Source: Odontomyia ornata
Taxonomy: Eukaryota > Arthropoda > Insecta > Diptera > Stratiomyidae
Length of the DNA: 64,000 nucleotides
Assembly (NCBI GenBank): GCA_963969285.1
Contig: OZ017738.1
Location: 419,852,957-419,916,956 of the forward strand
Direction: 5' to 3'
Part shown: piece by piece, positions 1-11,099 of the stretch
Layout of the letters: every line of letters begins with the position of its first letter
Position numbering within the stretch: the first letter of the stretch is position 1
The notes under the pieces: model-generated
What the model was told of the DNA's origin: nothing
The model's input: the letters and a program-made list of their open reading frames with translations, nothing else
Database searches by the model: none
Position numbers and translations under genes: made by a program

Positions 1-2067
1 GTCAGCTCTACGTGGCATTGGTACACAGCCAACCAATTACAAATTGTGAAAAATTTTCAATTCTTTGCGATGCTTTAAAATCGTTGCCGCCGGGAGAGGT
101 CAGTCCAATCGCATCAGGTACCATTCGACGAGAATAATTACGAGTTTGCATGGAAACAAGTTTGCGATCGCTACTGTGACAAAAGAAAGATTGTATCGTC
201 ACACATCAACAACATTCTCAAAGTTTCATCTATGAAGAAAGACACATCGAGGGAGCTTCGACGAATCATGGATATCTTCCAATCAAACATTCAAGCTTTG
301 GAAAACCAAGGTTTTAAGCTTGATAACAACACATTTTCTCAAGTTGTAGTCGTCCATCTCATCTCAAACGCTTTAGATGAACAAACTTTGAAGGAGTGGC
401 GCAAAACCAACAGCAATGTCAACGCGACGTATGCCGAATTGTGTGAGTTTCTAAAAAATTACTGGGAAAATCTTTCCGATTTACCTTCAAACGCACAAAA
501 AGCAACTCATCTGGCTACACTTCAGCAAAAACTGGGAAATAAAAGCAAAGGCGAGTCTAAACAGCCGCAAATCGCTTCAACTCACATTGCCAAACGTCAA
601 CCGAAGGAAAAGTCAACACCGAAATTCCGCTTGTGTGAATCAAATCATTGGTTGAACGAGTGTGATCTGTTTAAAGAGTTCATAGTTGAAAGTCGCCGCC
701 GTTTTGCTCGTGAACGAAAGCTTTGTGAAAATTGCTTCAGTGTTCAACACGAAACAAAATCGTGCAAAGCTGCAATTTCTTGTGAAGTTTGCAAAAAGAA
801 ACATCACACAATGCTTCATCTGTCAAAAAAGGACACATCACAATCACAAACGACTTCGACTGACGAATTTCAACCCTTTGAGCAAAAGGCATCTGACTTT
901 GCCGCTGCATCATTTGTTGCTGGAATTTCATGCACTTTAACGTCTACGTTGTTTCCGGTGCAACGCACGATCCTTCAAACTGCTGTGGTTCGAATCCTTG
1001 ACGACGATGGCGAATGTTTCTTGGCTCGAGCATTGTTGGATCAAGGTAGCGACATGAGTTACATGAACCAAATTTTGTCGAAAAGGGGAAATTTTTCGTC
1101 AGCAAACATCAACATTCGTGTCGAGGGGCGAGGAGAAATTCCAATGTTCATTCACAGAGGAGTTCAAGCAACGATTTGTTCATTGTACGGACCATTTGAG
1201 CTTTCTCAATCATTCGCAATCGTACCCAAGGTGACTGGAAGCTTACCATCATATCAAATCGGAAAAGATGAAATCAAAATTCCCAAAGGAATTTTCCTTG
1301 CTGATCCAAACTTCAACGTGTCAGCGCCAACCGACTTGCTGCTTGGCTTGTTGGTTCGAAACGGGATTGATCTAAATAAACAGATTCGTCTTAACGAAAA
1401 GATTGTCTTGCATGAGACGAAACTTGGATGGACAGTTGACGGTGCCATGCCAGGGAGAAAGAATCAGCGAAATTCTTCAAGTTCTTTGTGCTGTTCAACG
1501 TTTCTGTCTGCAATGCCATATCCACAGCTGCAAGCAAGTGCGTTTTCTGAAATCTCTCGATCTGAATTCGATGAACTTTCTGCAAGAATGAATCGTTTCA
1601 TCGAATGTGAAGAGTTGCCGAAGGCGAAAATCTTGTCACAAGAAGAAAAATACGTTGAAGATCTGTATGCAAATTCAACCATTCGCTTGGACGACGGGAA
1701 GTTTCAAGTCAGATTTCCTTTCAACGACAAAATCAAACAGCTTGGAAGCAATTTATCGAAAGCAACCAAACAGTTTTATGCCAATGAATCTCAAAGACTC
1801 AAGGATCCGTTTCGACAGAAGTTGTATTGTGAGTATATTCAACAATTAATCGACAAAGGTTTTCTAGTTAAAGCGAAGCTCAAAAAGGATGAAAAAACCT
1901 ACTTCATGCCTCATCATGGAGTTTTGAAACTCACAAGCAACACGACGAAACTTCGTCCAGTCTACAATGCCTCCTCAAAGTCTGAATCTGGTGTTTCATT
2001 CAACGACGCAATGTTCAAAGGACCTGTTGTGCAGCCAGAATCGTTTGACATTTCAATTCGACTTTGA
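1..2067 (+). pseudogene. BEL/Pao Gag, zinc knuckles, protease and start of RT
   Basis: From 232 there is an open frame of 611 codons. The same frame is open back to about 115 and reads as a BEL/Pao DUF1759-type Gag (a FAWKQVCDRYCDKRKIV-like stretch). Homology continues to the window edge in another frame (from 42), so a small indel lies near 115-125. Cys/His-rich knuckles occupy about residues 135-200 of the 611-codon frame, including CENCFSVQHETKSC and CEVCKKKHH. The protease active-site motif is LLDQGSD, with its Asp near residue 270 (nt 1039), in place of the usual D-T/S-G. The first RT block, with KLRPVYNAS, lies near the end. A TGA stops the frame at 2065, just before the next RT motif. 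The ATG at 232 is merely the first Met in the open frame; the true Gag start is off the window. Confidence 0.9.
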
Positions 2068-3096
2068 GAAGAGCTGTGTGCTGTGTTTGGTGACATTGAG
2101 AAAATGTACTGTCAAGTCTGGGTACATTCTGAAGATCGTAAGTTTTTGCGAATTGTTTGGCGTTGCAATCCCAATGAACCGATCCAATACTATGCATTTG
2201 CTACGGTTCCATTTGGTACCGCAGCAGTACCTTTTCTTGCGACTCGCTGCATTGTTGAGCTCGCGAACATCTTCAAGAGCGAATTTCCCGAAGAATGCCA
2301 ATTTCTTCTCGATTCAATTTACGTTGATGATGTTGAATTCAGTGTAGCTACGATCGAAAAGGAAGCAAAACTTGTGAAAAATATCAAGTTCATACTCGCT
2401 CAAGCTGGAATGCACCTCAGGAAAATTTTCTCAAACTTTCCTGAAGCACTCAAAGACATACCAGTCGAAGATTTGAATTTACCAGAAGGTGACGATGAAA
2501 TTTTTAAAGCGTTGGGCCTGGGTTACATCGCGAAACACGATGAATTTGTCTTCGATTTTCAACCGATGAAAGAGGGACCCCTAACAAAAGCTCAACTTCT
2601 CGGATGCATCTTTGGAATATACGATCCGCTTGGACTCATTGGACCCATTGTGCTTACCGCCAAGCTTTTCATGAAGAAACTTGCTGGTGCAGATTGGCAT
2701 GAACGAATTCCAGCTAAAATTCAAGAAGCTTGGAATGAATTCGCGTCGACGTTTCCCGCTTTGAAAAGTCTCGAAGTTCCACGACATTGCATTATTCAAA
2801 AGCCTGTGAAAATCGATTTGCACGGGTTCAGTGATGCTTCAGAAGATGGGTATGGTTGTTGTATTTATCTTCGCTCAATGAACGACAAAAGTGAAGTCCA
2901 AGTCTCACTTTTGTGCGCAAAATCTCGAGTTGCACCGAAAAACAAGAAATCTGTTGCTCGACTAGGGTAATGTGCGGCTTTGTTGCTGTCAGAGCTTGTA
3001 CATCGAATTTTAGAAATTCTTCGTTCAAAAATTGAATCAGTCACGTTATGGAGCGACTCAACAATTGTTATTTACTGGATCATGCAAAACAGCTGA
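2068..3096 (+). pseudogene. BEL/Pao reverse transcriptase and RNase H segment
   Basis: The frame is the same as the preceding segment. It starts with the RT block around GDIEKMYCQV and FATVPFGTAAVP, and the catalytic YVDD lies at 2320-2331. The Pao-type RNase H follows, with HGFSDASEDGYG near 2815-2855. A TAA at 2968-2970 interrupts RNase H and a TGA at 3094-3096 ends the segment; between the two the reading remains clearly homologous (LLLSELVHRIL, then LWSDSTIVIYW). The protein would copy the element RNA into cDNA in virus-like particles. Both catalytic regions are visible, but the polyprotein cannot be made without readthrough. Confidence 0.9.
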
Positions 3097-4737
3097 GCTT
3101 TGTCAACCTATGTAGGCAATCGTGTCGCGATCATCCAAGAACTCACTCAAGGTTTCATTTGGAAGCACATTGCTGGTGAAGTCAACCCTGCCTATATCAT
3201 TTCCCGCGGTCTCTTGCCTGCTGAAATGTGTGGAAATAAGTTATGGTGGCATGGACCACATTTTCTTCAGTTGAGTGAATCTGAATGGCCGCACTCGATC
3301 CTTGAAATCGACCAAGGTGCTCCTGAAATTCTGGCTGAGCGAAAGAAAACATTGACTGTGTCACAAGTACCGTCACTCGTCTCAAAAATTGAATCAAGAA
3401 GTGAATTGAAAAAATTGATAAATGTTTTTGCATTTATCAGGCGTTTCATTCATAATGCTCGAAAATGTGTTTCGAAAATCATTGGTTATTTGTCAATCGA
3501 TGAGCAAACACAAGCCAAATTCACCATCATAAGAATTCTGCAAGAATCATTCTTTTCGAAAGAATACAAGATTTTGTTCAAGTGGAAAGAGAAAATCAAG
3601 AAAGCAAAGGAAAAGGGAGAAATCTTGGAAAATTTTCTTGAAGAAATCCCTCGCAGTTCTCAACTCAAAGCTTTGACACCCTTCATGGATGACAATTTCA
3701 TGTTGAGAGTTCAAGGTCGCCACGAAGTCAGTCCCGAATTGACATATGAGCAAAAACATCAAATAATTCTGCCTCATTGTCATTTCACTGAAGTTCTTGT
3801 TCGCCACTTTCACAATGAAAATCTTCATTCACCGCAGTCAACGCTTCTCTCAATCATTCGACAGAAATGTTGGCCGATCAACGTTAGACGAGTCATCAGA
3901 AAAGTCACAATCAACTGCATCAAGTGTTTCAGAGCAAAAGCTGAAACAGCAAAACAGCTTATGGGTGATCTGGCAATTGACAGAGTCGTTATGCACCCAC
4001 CATTCACAGCTACCGCAGTCGATTATACTGGATTTTTCTGGATCAAGAGTGGAAATTTGAGAAGTTCGTCGCTGGAAAAATGTTACATTGCAGTTTTCAA
4101 ATGCATGTCGACGGGCGCGATCCACCTTGAGTTGGTCTCTAGTTTGTCAACCGAAGCTTTCATCGCCGCTTTTGATCGCTTCACTTCTCGAAGAAACCAC
4201 GCAAGTGTAATTTACAGCGACAATGGTACGTGTTTTCATGGCACCAACAATGAATTCAAGAAAATTCATGAGCAGTCAAAGGATCAAATCAAAAGTTTCC
4301 TTCATGGCAGATCCGTTGAGTGGAAATTCTCAACGCCACTAGCACCCCACGCAGGAGGAATTTACGAGTCTGGAGTCAAGAGTATGAAACATCATCTCAA
4401 GCGTATCCTCAGTGATACACCTCTGAACTTCGAAAAATTTTATACAATGCTTTGTAAAATCGAAGCTGTTCTGAATTCTCGACCATTAATACCAATGTCC
4501 GATGATCCCAATGACTTTCGTGCGCTCACACCATCTCATTTTCGCACTGGAAGAGAAGCATTCTCAAGAACCACTGAAAAACTAATCAATTTCAAAGCTA
4601 GTCGTCTCGACAAGTGGAAGCTTGCTGAGCAAATTAAGCAAAAATTTTGGCATCAATGGTATCAAGACTACTTGCATCACCTCCAGAAAACACCAATTGG
4701 CTTTCGAGAACAAACTACACTTAAATTGGTGAGTTAG
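3097..4737 (+). pseudogene. BEL/Pao integrase segment
   Basis: The frame is open from 3097 and starts in the tail of RNase H (the tether region GFIWKHIAGEVNPA). The integrase N-terminal HHCC zinc domain lies near 3770-3930 (HCHF, HFHNENLHS, CIKCFRAKAE). The DDE core is complete by eye: first Asp in AVDYTGFFW near 4020, second Asp in IYSDNGTCF near 4220, and Glu in GGIYESGVKS at about 4366. The enzyme would insert the cDNA into host DNA. The frame ends in a TAG at 4735-4737 because of a frameshift a few bases earlier; the homologous reading resumes in another frame from 4728. All three catalytic acids remain. Confidence 0.92.
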
Positions 4738-4955
4738 TGTTGATTCACGAATAGAATCTGCCTCCGATGAAATGGAAAATGGGTAGGATCACAAAGCTTA
4801 TGCCTGGACGACGTGGAATCATCAGAAATGTCGAAATAAGTACAACTGATGGTGTCATCGAACGCAACGTCCGTTACATCGTCAAATTTCCGGAAAACGA
4901 AGTTTCCTCGCCGGCCCAGTGTGTTGCGCAATGCAACTCGATTGAATATAGATAA
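4728..4955 (+). pseudogene. BEL/Pao polyprotein C-terminal domain (DUF5641-like)
   Basis: After a frameshift near 4725 the coding sequence continues in the third frame. It passes one TAG at 4752-4754 and ends with a stop at 4953-4955. The block PPMKWKMGRITKLMPGR, then a GIIRNV...VIERNVRYIVKFPE pattern, matches the conserved tail that follows integrase in BEL/Pao polyproteins. The last ~20 residues are non-conserved. This marks the right end of the element's coding region; any 3' LTR would begin shortly after. Confidence 0.82.
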
Positions 4956-5225
4956 AATTTATCATTAAAATTACCATAAAATTTTGAATTTGAAAACGTA
5001 AATTATTTCAAAACATTGAACGCTTTCAATGCAACATACAAGACATTGAACTTTTTTTATACCGGTTGACATGTAAGAAGCAGTGGAGATCTTTCGATGT
5101 TCTTTCTTTCTTCCTCAACCCGTCAAAGAGAAAAGAGTAAAATAATAATTCATTGAAAAGCCCATTGAGGCTTTTTCTTGTATACGAAAAATCGTCTTTC
5201 AATCCTCTTCGAAAATTGTTTGCCA
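4956..5225. other. Non-coding stretch, perhaps the BEL 3' end and part of its LTR
   Basis: This AT-rich sequence lies between the BEL coding end and the tail of the next LINE. By position it could contain the polypurine tract and part of the 3' LTR. With no 5' LTR in the window the LTR cannot be delimited. No gene is seen. Confidence 0.35.
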
Positions 5226-5534
5226 AGTGAGGTTAATGCAAATTGCAGTCCACGTGAGAGACGTCACAACAATTTCCTCGATTGCTAAACACAACTCATG
5301 GTTGTATCTAATTCGCCATTGGTCCGCGTCTAGCTTTGCTCCGATTATTCACCTCAGGACCCGTCGCTCAAAGGCGTTCAATATATTTGCGGATACTTGG
5401 GTTAGGGTTCATGTTTCACACGTATAGCATAACACAGGTCTTATCACAGGTTTGTATACTTGGAGCTTTGTTTTCCTGCGTATGCAGCTGGATTTCAAGA
5501 TCGTCAAAACTGAATAAAATATTTTATTTGCCAG
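5226..5534 (-). pseudogene. LINE C-terminal region
   Basis: In mixed frames the minus strand shows an NAFERRVLR motif near 5370 and a QWRIRYNHELCLA block near 5300-5270. These match the post-thumb region of RTE-like elements (relatives read roughly FERKVLR...WRIRYNHEL). It has in-frame stops and ends abruptly near 5225. Confidence 0.7.
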
Positions 5535-6085
5535 CTATATTCTTTGGCGTATTTCGTTTCTTTCATTACCCGTTTTCGTTATTTTGGTGCCTAGATACAC
5601 AAATTCGCTAACATTCTCGATACTGTACTCGCCAAGTGTGATATTTTGTGTATTTGAGGTATTTTTCACCGACTGCTTCATGAGCTTTGTTTTATTTTCA
5701 TTGATTTGTAGCCCTACTAGTTTTGCTTCGCTGTCGAGTTGCAGGAAAAATTCTTTGGCAGTTGTTAATGGCCGTGACAAGATGTTGATGTCGTCCGCAT
5801 AGGCTACTAATTGGCTCGACTTGAATAGTAATGTACCTCGCGTATCGACAGGTAGCTTACTTATGACGTACTCTAGAGCCAAATCGAATAGCAATGTGGC
5901 CAACCAATTTCCCTGATTAAGTCCGATATTTGTATCAAAGGCATTAGTGAGCTGGGTATTGATGCGAACTTGGGAGGTCGACGACGTCATTGTCATTTTG
6001 CTTAGACGGACTAATTTGGCTGGGATGCCAAAGCAAAGCATTATTTGGTATAGTACGTTACGATCAATAGTGTCGTATGCTTACT
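5535..6085 (-). pseudogene. LINE reverse transcriptase, catalytic half
   Basis: Motif A (FVDFK, then an in-frame TAA, then AYDTIDRNV) lies near 6090-6060, upstream of the first Met at 6041. The frame then carries IGLNQGNWLATLLFDLALE (motif B) and LVAYADDINIL (motif C, catalytic YADD) near 5800. It continues through the thumb region with YLGTKITKTGNERNE. The motif B glycine-rich loop is altered (GNWL). The nonsense codon inside motif A alone would inactivate it. Confidence 0.9.
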
Positions 6086-6106
6086 TAAAATCAACGAATG
6101 TTGAAC

Positions 6107-6676
6107 TCAAGTACCTGCTTGACTGAACAATTGGTCTATTGTCGATCTACCTGCTCTAAAACCACCTTGATACTCCTCAATAATACTGTTGGCGCATGAT
6201 CCGATTTTATTTTCTAAGATTTTTGAAAATATTTTGTACGCTGTACAAAGCAGTGATATGCTTCTATAATTTTCGCACTGTAGCTTATCACCTTTTTTGT
6301 GGATAGGGAATATCATTGATTGGCTCCACTCTTTCGGCATATGTTCTTGTTGCCAAATGTGCTGGATGACTTTGTGAATATGTTTATGAGCATTACTGCC
6401 ACCATATTTGATGAGCTCCACTGGAATCTTATCGATGCCCGGCGCTTTATTATTCGTTTGGGCTTTGATGATGGAACAAACTTCATCCAGAGTTGGTGGG
6501 GTCAACGGAAGCTCTCCGCAGACATCTATAGGCTCCGATGTTCTGGAGCTGTGCGGAGGATTAAGGAGGTTCTTAAAATATCTTTCCTTAATCTTGGTTT
6601 CATCAGCGATGATATTGCCGATGTCATCACGACAGAGCGTGGTTTTGGGCTGATAACCACTTTTCAGGCTTTTCAC
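6107..6676 (-). pseudogene. LINE reverse transcriptase, N-terminal half
   Basis: This minus-strand frame shows RT blocks 0-2: APGIDKIPVELIKYGG, then MPKEWSQSMIFPIHKKGD, CENYRSISLL and a GFRAGRSTIDQLF block. These are standard for non-LTR RTs. The frame breaks near 6107, just before motif A, and the reading continues in the frame of the next segment. Confidence 0.9.
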
Positions 6677-6787
6677 TACTTTGTATGCTTGTCGTGTGTT
6701 GTTGCTCGCTAAACTTACGTCTATCCTTCTCGATTGGTCGTCTTTGTATTTTCTTTTCTTAACCCTAATTATCTTATTCGCTACTCT

Positions 6788-7117
6788 TCAGAAAATTTCA
6801 TAGTGTTGTCTCTTTGTCATGGTTTTCTTACCTACATATTCTTTGTACGCCTGATTCTTTTTATCTAACGTATTCTGGCACTCATCATCGAACCAATCAT
6901 TTCTTTTACGCCGGACATCAATTCCGATCGTCTGTTCTGCCACGGTCCTGATAGCCGCTTTCACTTCCATCCAGAGCTTTAACGATGCGTTAAATAAGAT
7001 TGAAGCCAGCTGGTTGTCGAGGGTCACTGTGAAATGTTTGGCCACAGACGCCGTTTGGAGCCTTTTGATGTAAAATTTTTGTAGCGGGCTGGTCTTCGCT
7101 GAATATGCCTTTGACAT
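6788..7117 (-). pseudogene. LINE linker between endonuclease and RT
   Basis: An open minus-strand segment of about 109 codons holds the RNDWFDDECQ-like box and a basic helical stretch. Both are typical of the region between EN and RT in RTE-like elements. It is out of frame with the flanking domains. No catalytic residues are expected here. Confidence 0.75.
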
Positions 7118-7141
7118 ACGACATCGATAGGTTAAGTTGAC

Positions 7142-7850
7142 CTAGTAATTACCTGAGTTACAATTGGCTCCTCGGTATGTACGGACGTCAAGTATGCTTG
7201 AGGCCCAACGTTGTTGAATCAGAACATGATCGATCTGGTTTTGTGTGTTGCCACCCAGTGATACCCAGGTCATTTTATGAATGCGTCGATGTGGGAAGCA
7301 AGTCGAACGTATGACTAGATTTCTGCTACATGCAAAGTCAATCAGGCGCTGGCCGTTGTCATTTGTTTCATCGTGGAGGCTAAATCCTCCAGTCGTTCCC
7401 CGATAAGATAGCTTATTGCCAACCTTAGCATTGAAATCACCCAGAATTATTTTAGTGTCGTTTGTAGGCAATGAGTCGACCAGTCTTTCCAGATGATTGT
7501 AGGACGTTTCCTTCGTCCTTTGCTTCGGTCGGGGCATGTATATTAATCAGCCAGATTTTAAAGGATTTCGCTCTTATACGGATCGCACACAACCGTCCGT
7601 TTATTGGCTTAAAATCAATAAGGTGCGATTTCCCTATCCGCAATGAAGGGCACTCCGAAATCTCGTTTTCCAGTAGGCTTCCCACTTTTGAATATTGTGT
7701 GCGATCTCATGTCTAGAATGTCGTTTTGAGTACAATTCGTTTCCTGGCCAGTATTTTAATTGATATTGACTGGCCTGTTGTAAAAGGTCCTTAATAGGGC
7801 CAGGGTAATTGAGTGATCTGACATACCAGGATCCAATGCCATAGTCCTTT
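7142..7850 (-). pseudogene. LINE endonuclease domain (EEP/APE fold)
   Basis: The N-terminal block WYVRSLN lies near 7830 and a QETNCTQNDILDMRSHTIF stretch follows in another frame. In the next frame, 7685-7452, comes IGKSHLIDFKPINGR with LINIHAPTEAKDE. The frame 7537-7142 carries GDFNAKVGN (catalytic Asp and Asn) and a TWVSLGG...QIDHVLI block. The terminal SDH box is degraded (RGANCNS). The domain would nick target DNA to prime reverse transcription. Two or three frameshifts break it. The order and spacing match a full-length APE domain, so this copy was not 5'-truncated when it landed. Confidence 0.85.
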
Positions 7851-8129
7851 TTTCGTTTGCGAGGTCGTTGCCGTGAGCCTAATCCATTCCGAGGCCCATC
7901 TGCAGGTTTCGAAACATTTAAAGGCTTTCCAGGGACGGGGAGTTAGCCCGTTGCCCAACCTCCATTCCGGCGGCATGGTTATTACGTCGATTCCGTTATC
8001 AGCCGCGGAAGATTCGCCTTCACCCTCTTATACCCTCACAGAGGAGGTGTAACTAGGATTTAGTAGCAGAGCTGTTGATGTATTTACAGTTATTAGCATT
8101 TCTCAGCATTTAATGTCACATTATTGGGG
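7851..8129 (-). other. Leader of the RTE-like LINE and junction
   Basis: GC-richer sequence lies upstream of the endonuclease start. It reads as a leader or N-terminal region on the minus strand to about 7990. It then passes into AT-rich sequence that joins the next element. No sharp boundary signal is visible. Confidence 0.4.
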
Positions 8130-9790
8130 AACTAGTAAACCCAATGTGCGACCCCTAGGACCAAATGTAATTATGCACGTTTTTTCTTGATGTGACTTGG
8201 AAATACTTATAGCACAATAAGTGGTATAAATTGTGTCTAAATTACTGGCAGGATGATCAATGAAAGGTAGAAATATAACCTGAGAAGTTGAAAAATTCTG
8301 ATTAATTTTCGTAAGTTGTTGAAGATAGCCATTTCATCCTGGCAACGGTGAAAAATTCTTCCATTTTCCATATAACTACAAAAAGTCAACTGCATTTAAT
8401 TTTGTTCAATTAGTACTTGATCATCAAGTAGATTTTGAACTTGAATCTTGCTGTACCCAGGTACAACTGGCTTTTCATATGCTGAAAGAGATAGAAGTGA
8501 TATTGCTGCCAACTCTTTTGCACTTGGTTTAGTCGTAAATTATTATATGCGATCATCATAAATTACAGCATCTTTCAGAGTAACTATTTTTATCATTCCC
8601 GTAACGTGAAGAGTATTATTCCCGTCAAGAGTACTGACATTAATATCTGCATTGTCTCCAACATATTGTACCAACGCACCTGCCTCTGATGATAAAATAC
8701 GAGGCTATGGATGGTAAACTGCTGAAACTTCATACTGTACGGTATTACTATATGGTGCAGCAAACCCTAAATTTGAAAAAACACACAATAATTTTTCAGA
8801 TCCATATCTTCTGTGAAGAAATACAGAAAGGCCTAATAGTAGCTGTGATGAAAATGGCCGTTCTCGTGTGCAAGCCATTATTGCGTGACTGATAGATATG
8901 CATTTCGTTTGTAAATGATCTACTTGTACTTTTCCGAAAATTGTGATATGTTTTTGGCATTTCTTCATTAATACTATCTAGGATTTTATTCGGAGAAGGA
9001 TACGTCTTAGTTTCAACTACAGATGATCTAATATCTTCCCTAGTAATAGCCGCAGCAGCTTCTACAATCCGTAAACGTTTTTCTGCAGGAGTGCTTTTTT
9101 TATTTTTGTACCAAGCTATTGATAACACACTAACCTGTGTATCACGGAAAGATATAATTGTAAATGATCCTATTTTTTGTGATTATTATATCAGTTAAAT
9201 ACTTTTGTTGTAGTTTTGTAATAATTGTCTGATCGTCGGGTATGTACTCCGTAGGGACATCATTAAGCTCTTTCAAAGTAAATTGAGAATCTTCATTATT
9301 TTCTATATAACAAAAAATCTCCTTCATTGCTTGAGTGACATGATCATCTTGGCGAGGCTTCTTATCTGCAGATGGTACTCGGGTTAAAAAGTTGGTATAG
9401 CAAATAGTATGATACTTTGCTTCAGCAGCGCAAATCGTACTCGTAAAGTACGAAGCGATTCTCCTAAGGAATCGCTTCGTTCTTCTGCTTTCTTAATTAC
9501 GTTGTCTTTGAATGCAAGAGTACTTACATTACTTATTGGCCGTCTATACTTATTTTTTTTTCCTTTCTGCTACTTCATTAGCTTCTTGGCTACAAAATAA
9601 GCATAATTTTTTTTAAATCAAACACCATTTTTTTTTTACAAGGTGGACTTGACGTTGAAGGTTCACCCTCTTCTGTGTATCGTTTCGATGCAACAATAAA
9701 ATTTTTACTAGTGTACACTTTTCGACACTCGTAATGCACATTTTCAGAACTTGAAGTATTTAAATAGTCCATACATCCATCACTCCTTTC
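8130..9790 (-). pseudogene. Decayed member of an uncharacterised multi-copy arthropod protein family
   Basis: On the minus strand the pieces appear in this order: HYECRKVYTSKNFIVASK (about 9750), AAEAKYHTICYTNFL (about 9425), a lysine-rich segment with LQQKYLTDIIITKNR (about 9220), SIAWYKNKKSTPAEKRLRIV (about 9110), then LSVFLHRRYGSEKLL and FSNLGFAAPYS (about 8840-8770). Next comes QYVGDNADINVSTLDG followed by NTLHVTGM (about 8660-8600), and finally an IFLPFIDHPASNLDTIYTT-like stretch (about 8250). I recognise these blocks as a widespread set of predicted proteins, common in aphid genomes, that are multi-copy and have no function known to me; a transposon link is inference. At least five frame breaks make this a pseudogene. 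The ordered match over 1.6 kb makes chance very unlikely. Confidence 0.72.
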
Positions 9791-10870
9791 AATACTTGCA
9801 GTTTTTAGAGTTTGTAAACCACGTACGAAATTGACAGAAACACATATGTATAAAACACAAATCAGCCAAAGCTCTCAAAACCGCACGTCCGTCGTTGCGA
9901 AGATGTAGTGAAAGTAGGTATACATGTCCTTCAAGGACTGAAGCGATGGTCTGCTGCCTCGGCGGAAGGGGATGGTGATATCAGCCGAGAATGGCCTTGT
10001 CTGGGGACGCGTGAATGCGCTGGCAGGCTAGCATTGCGGTGTCGTGGGGCACAAGGACCCACTACAAAAGAATTTCGCATTCCCGAATTCTTGGGTCTCA
10101 AAACAGGTCGACCGAAGTCGAAAAATGTAGGTAACTACAAAGAGGAAAATTGCTTGTTCCAGAGAACAAGTCGAAACAAGCCAAAACAGACAGACTAAAG
10201 GGAACCTCGTCGTTACCCGACGATTTTCATGGCCTACAAATAAGAGTGGGGCAAACGGATGGTGGTGGTGCCCCCTCGCACCCGCCCAACCGGATCAAGA
10301 TCCAAAATGTTGCGATGGCCATATATTTCCATTCTGAGTGGAAAACTCATACAAACATACTTTGCATGGGCCTTCCCATCAAAAAAAAAATATCAAGATG
10401 ACCAATTTATGTCATAGAGTTATGTAATCGGATCACATAACCCTATGCTATAAAAAGGGCACTTAAACTGGAGGCCACCCAACCCGCAAGATGCCCTGAA
10501 ACAAAAAAAAACATTTGGAGCGCGCCGGAAGGCTAGCTCATTTTTCTGAAAAAAAAACCTTCCACCGTGCCGGGTCCTGTACCCGGTTAAATAATACTAC
10601 ATTTCCATGTTTGTGTTGCGTCTCGACTTTGCCTTTATTATGTTGTTCGTTACATGTTTTTTCTTGTTTCACCGTAAACACAAACACAAGCTGTTACGTT
10701 ACTAAGGGAATCGCAGATAAGAGTTTCAGTTTACGCTAACGTCAAGAATGGACTGGAATGCATTTTTAGGTAATGCACCGTTGCCCTGCACTAAGTCAGT
10801 GGTTCCACATCCTAAATTTTAATGGGCAGATTTAAATTTTTAAAAACCAAAATTTAACTGCAGTAGGGAA
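9791..10870. other. No recognisable gene; GC-rich repeat-derived block
   Basis: The part at about 9900-10270 is clearly richer in GC than its surroundings. It contains a block repeated in inverted orientation 51 kb away (listed separately). Short open frames here have no recognisable domain. I see no coding signal I can name. Confidence 0.5.
9935..10055 (-). repeat. Dispersed repeat, inverted partner at 60845-60980
   Basis: By eye, the reverse complement of about 60845-60980 aligns here. It includes long identical runs such as GCGATGGTCTGCTGCCTCG and an uninterrupted ~30-base run at about 10006-10036 (GCGTGAATGCGCTGGCAGGC onward). Between these runs the copies differ by substitutions and small gaps. 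At the partner the block lies just after a gypsy-type gag, so this copy is probably a fragment of the same LTR element family in minus orientation. Confidence 0.75.
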
Positions 10871-10985
10871 ATTTTAAATGAACTAAAGAAATTAGAAATG
10901 AAGTAAAGAAATTTAAATAAAGTGAAGAAAATTTACATGAAGTGAAGAAATTTACATGAAGGAAAGAAATGAAAATTTTAAATAG
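10860..10985. repeat. Degenerate short tandem repeat, unit about 20 bp
   Basis: There are four or five imperfect copies of a purine-rich unit resembling AAGTGAAGAAATTTACATG. The unit varies in length by a few bases. This is likely slippage-derived, AT-rich minisatellite-like sequence. Confidence 0.55.
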
Positions 10986-11075
10986 TAATGAAAAGTTAAA
11001 TTTTATGGAAAAGATAATTAACGGAGAACATTTAAATTTTAATGTAGAGGAAAATTGATATGAGGTTACATTTAA

Positions 11076-11099
11076 TTATAATAATAATAATAATAATAA
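11076..11099. repeat. (AAT)n microsatellite, about 8 units
   Basis: An uninterrupted run of AAT/TAA trinucleotides lies in AT-rich DNA. Confidence 0.9.

Larger units (their letters stand above)
1..4955 (+). mobile_element. BEL/Pao LTR retrotransposon, degenerate, left end outside window
   Basis: The stretch encodes, in order, Gag, zinc knuckles, aspartic protease, reverse transcriptase, RNase H, integrase and the C-terminal domain typical of BEL/Pao polyproteins. Almost all of it lies in one reading frame from about 115 to 4737, interrupted by in-frame stops at 2065-2067 (TGA), 2968-2970 (TAA) and 3094-3096 (TGA). A frameshift near 4725 and a further TAG at 4752-4754 follow. No 5' LTR is in view. 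The domain order and the YVDD RT motif with a C-terminal DUF5641-like block identify the BEL/Pao superfamily. It is inactive as it stands, but three lone nonsense codons over about 4.6 kb suggest moderate age. Confidence 0.93.
5226..7990 (-). mobile_element. RTE-like non-LTR retrotransposon (APE-type), degenerate
   Basis: Read on the minus strand from about 7990 down, there is a 5' leader, an apurinic-type endonuclease (about 7850-7142), a linker (7117-6788), reverse transcriptase (6676-5535) and a C-terminal LINE region (to 5226). Motifs include LINIHAPTEAKDE, GDFNAKVGN and YADD, and near the 3' end a WRIRYNHEL-type block found in RTE-like LINEs. At least four frame changes and several stops make it inactive. 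The 3' end is cut at about 5225 without a visible poly-A, where BEL-flanking sequence begins. Assignment to RTE rather than a neighbouring APE clade is by motif style only. Confidence 0.85.

Noticed and set aside
9451..9479. Palindrome with 10-bp arms CGAAGCGATT
   Set aside because: It lies inside the decayed coding blocks of the orphan family and is short; chance or local duplication is enough.
9908..10198. Plus-strand open frame of 96 codons
   Set aside because: It overlaps the repeat shared with 60845-60980, where the frame is not conserved.
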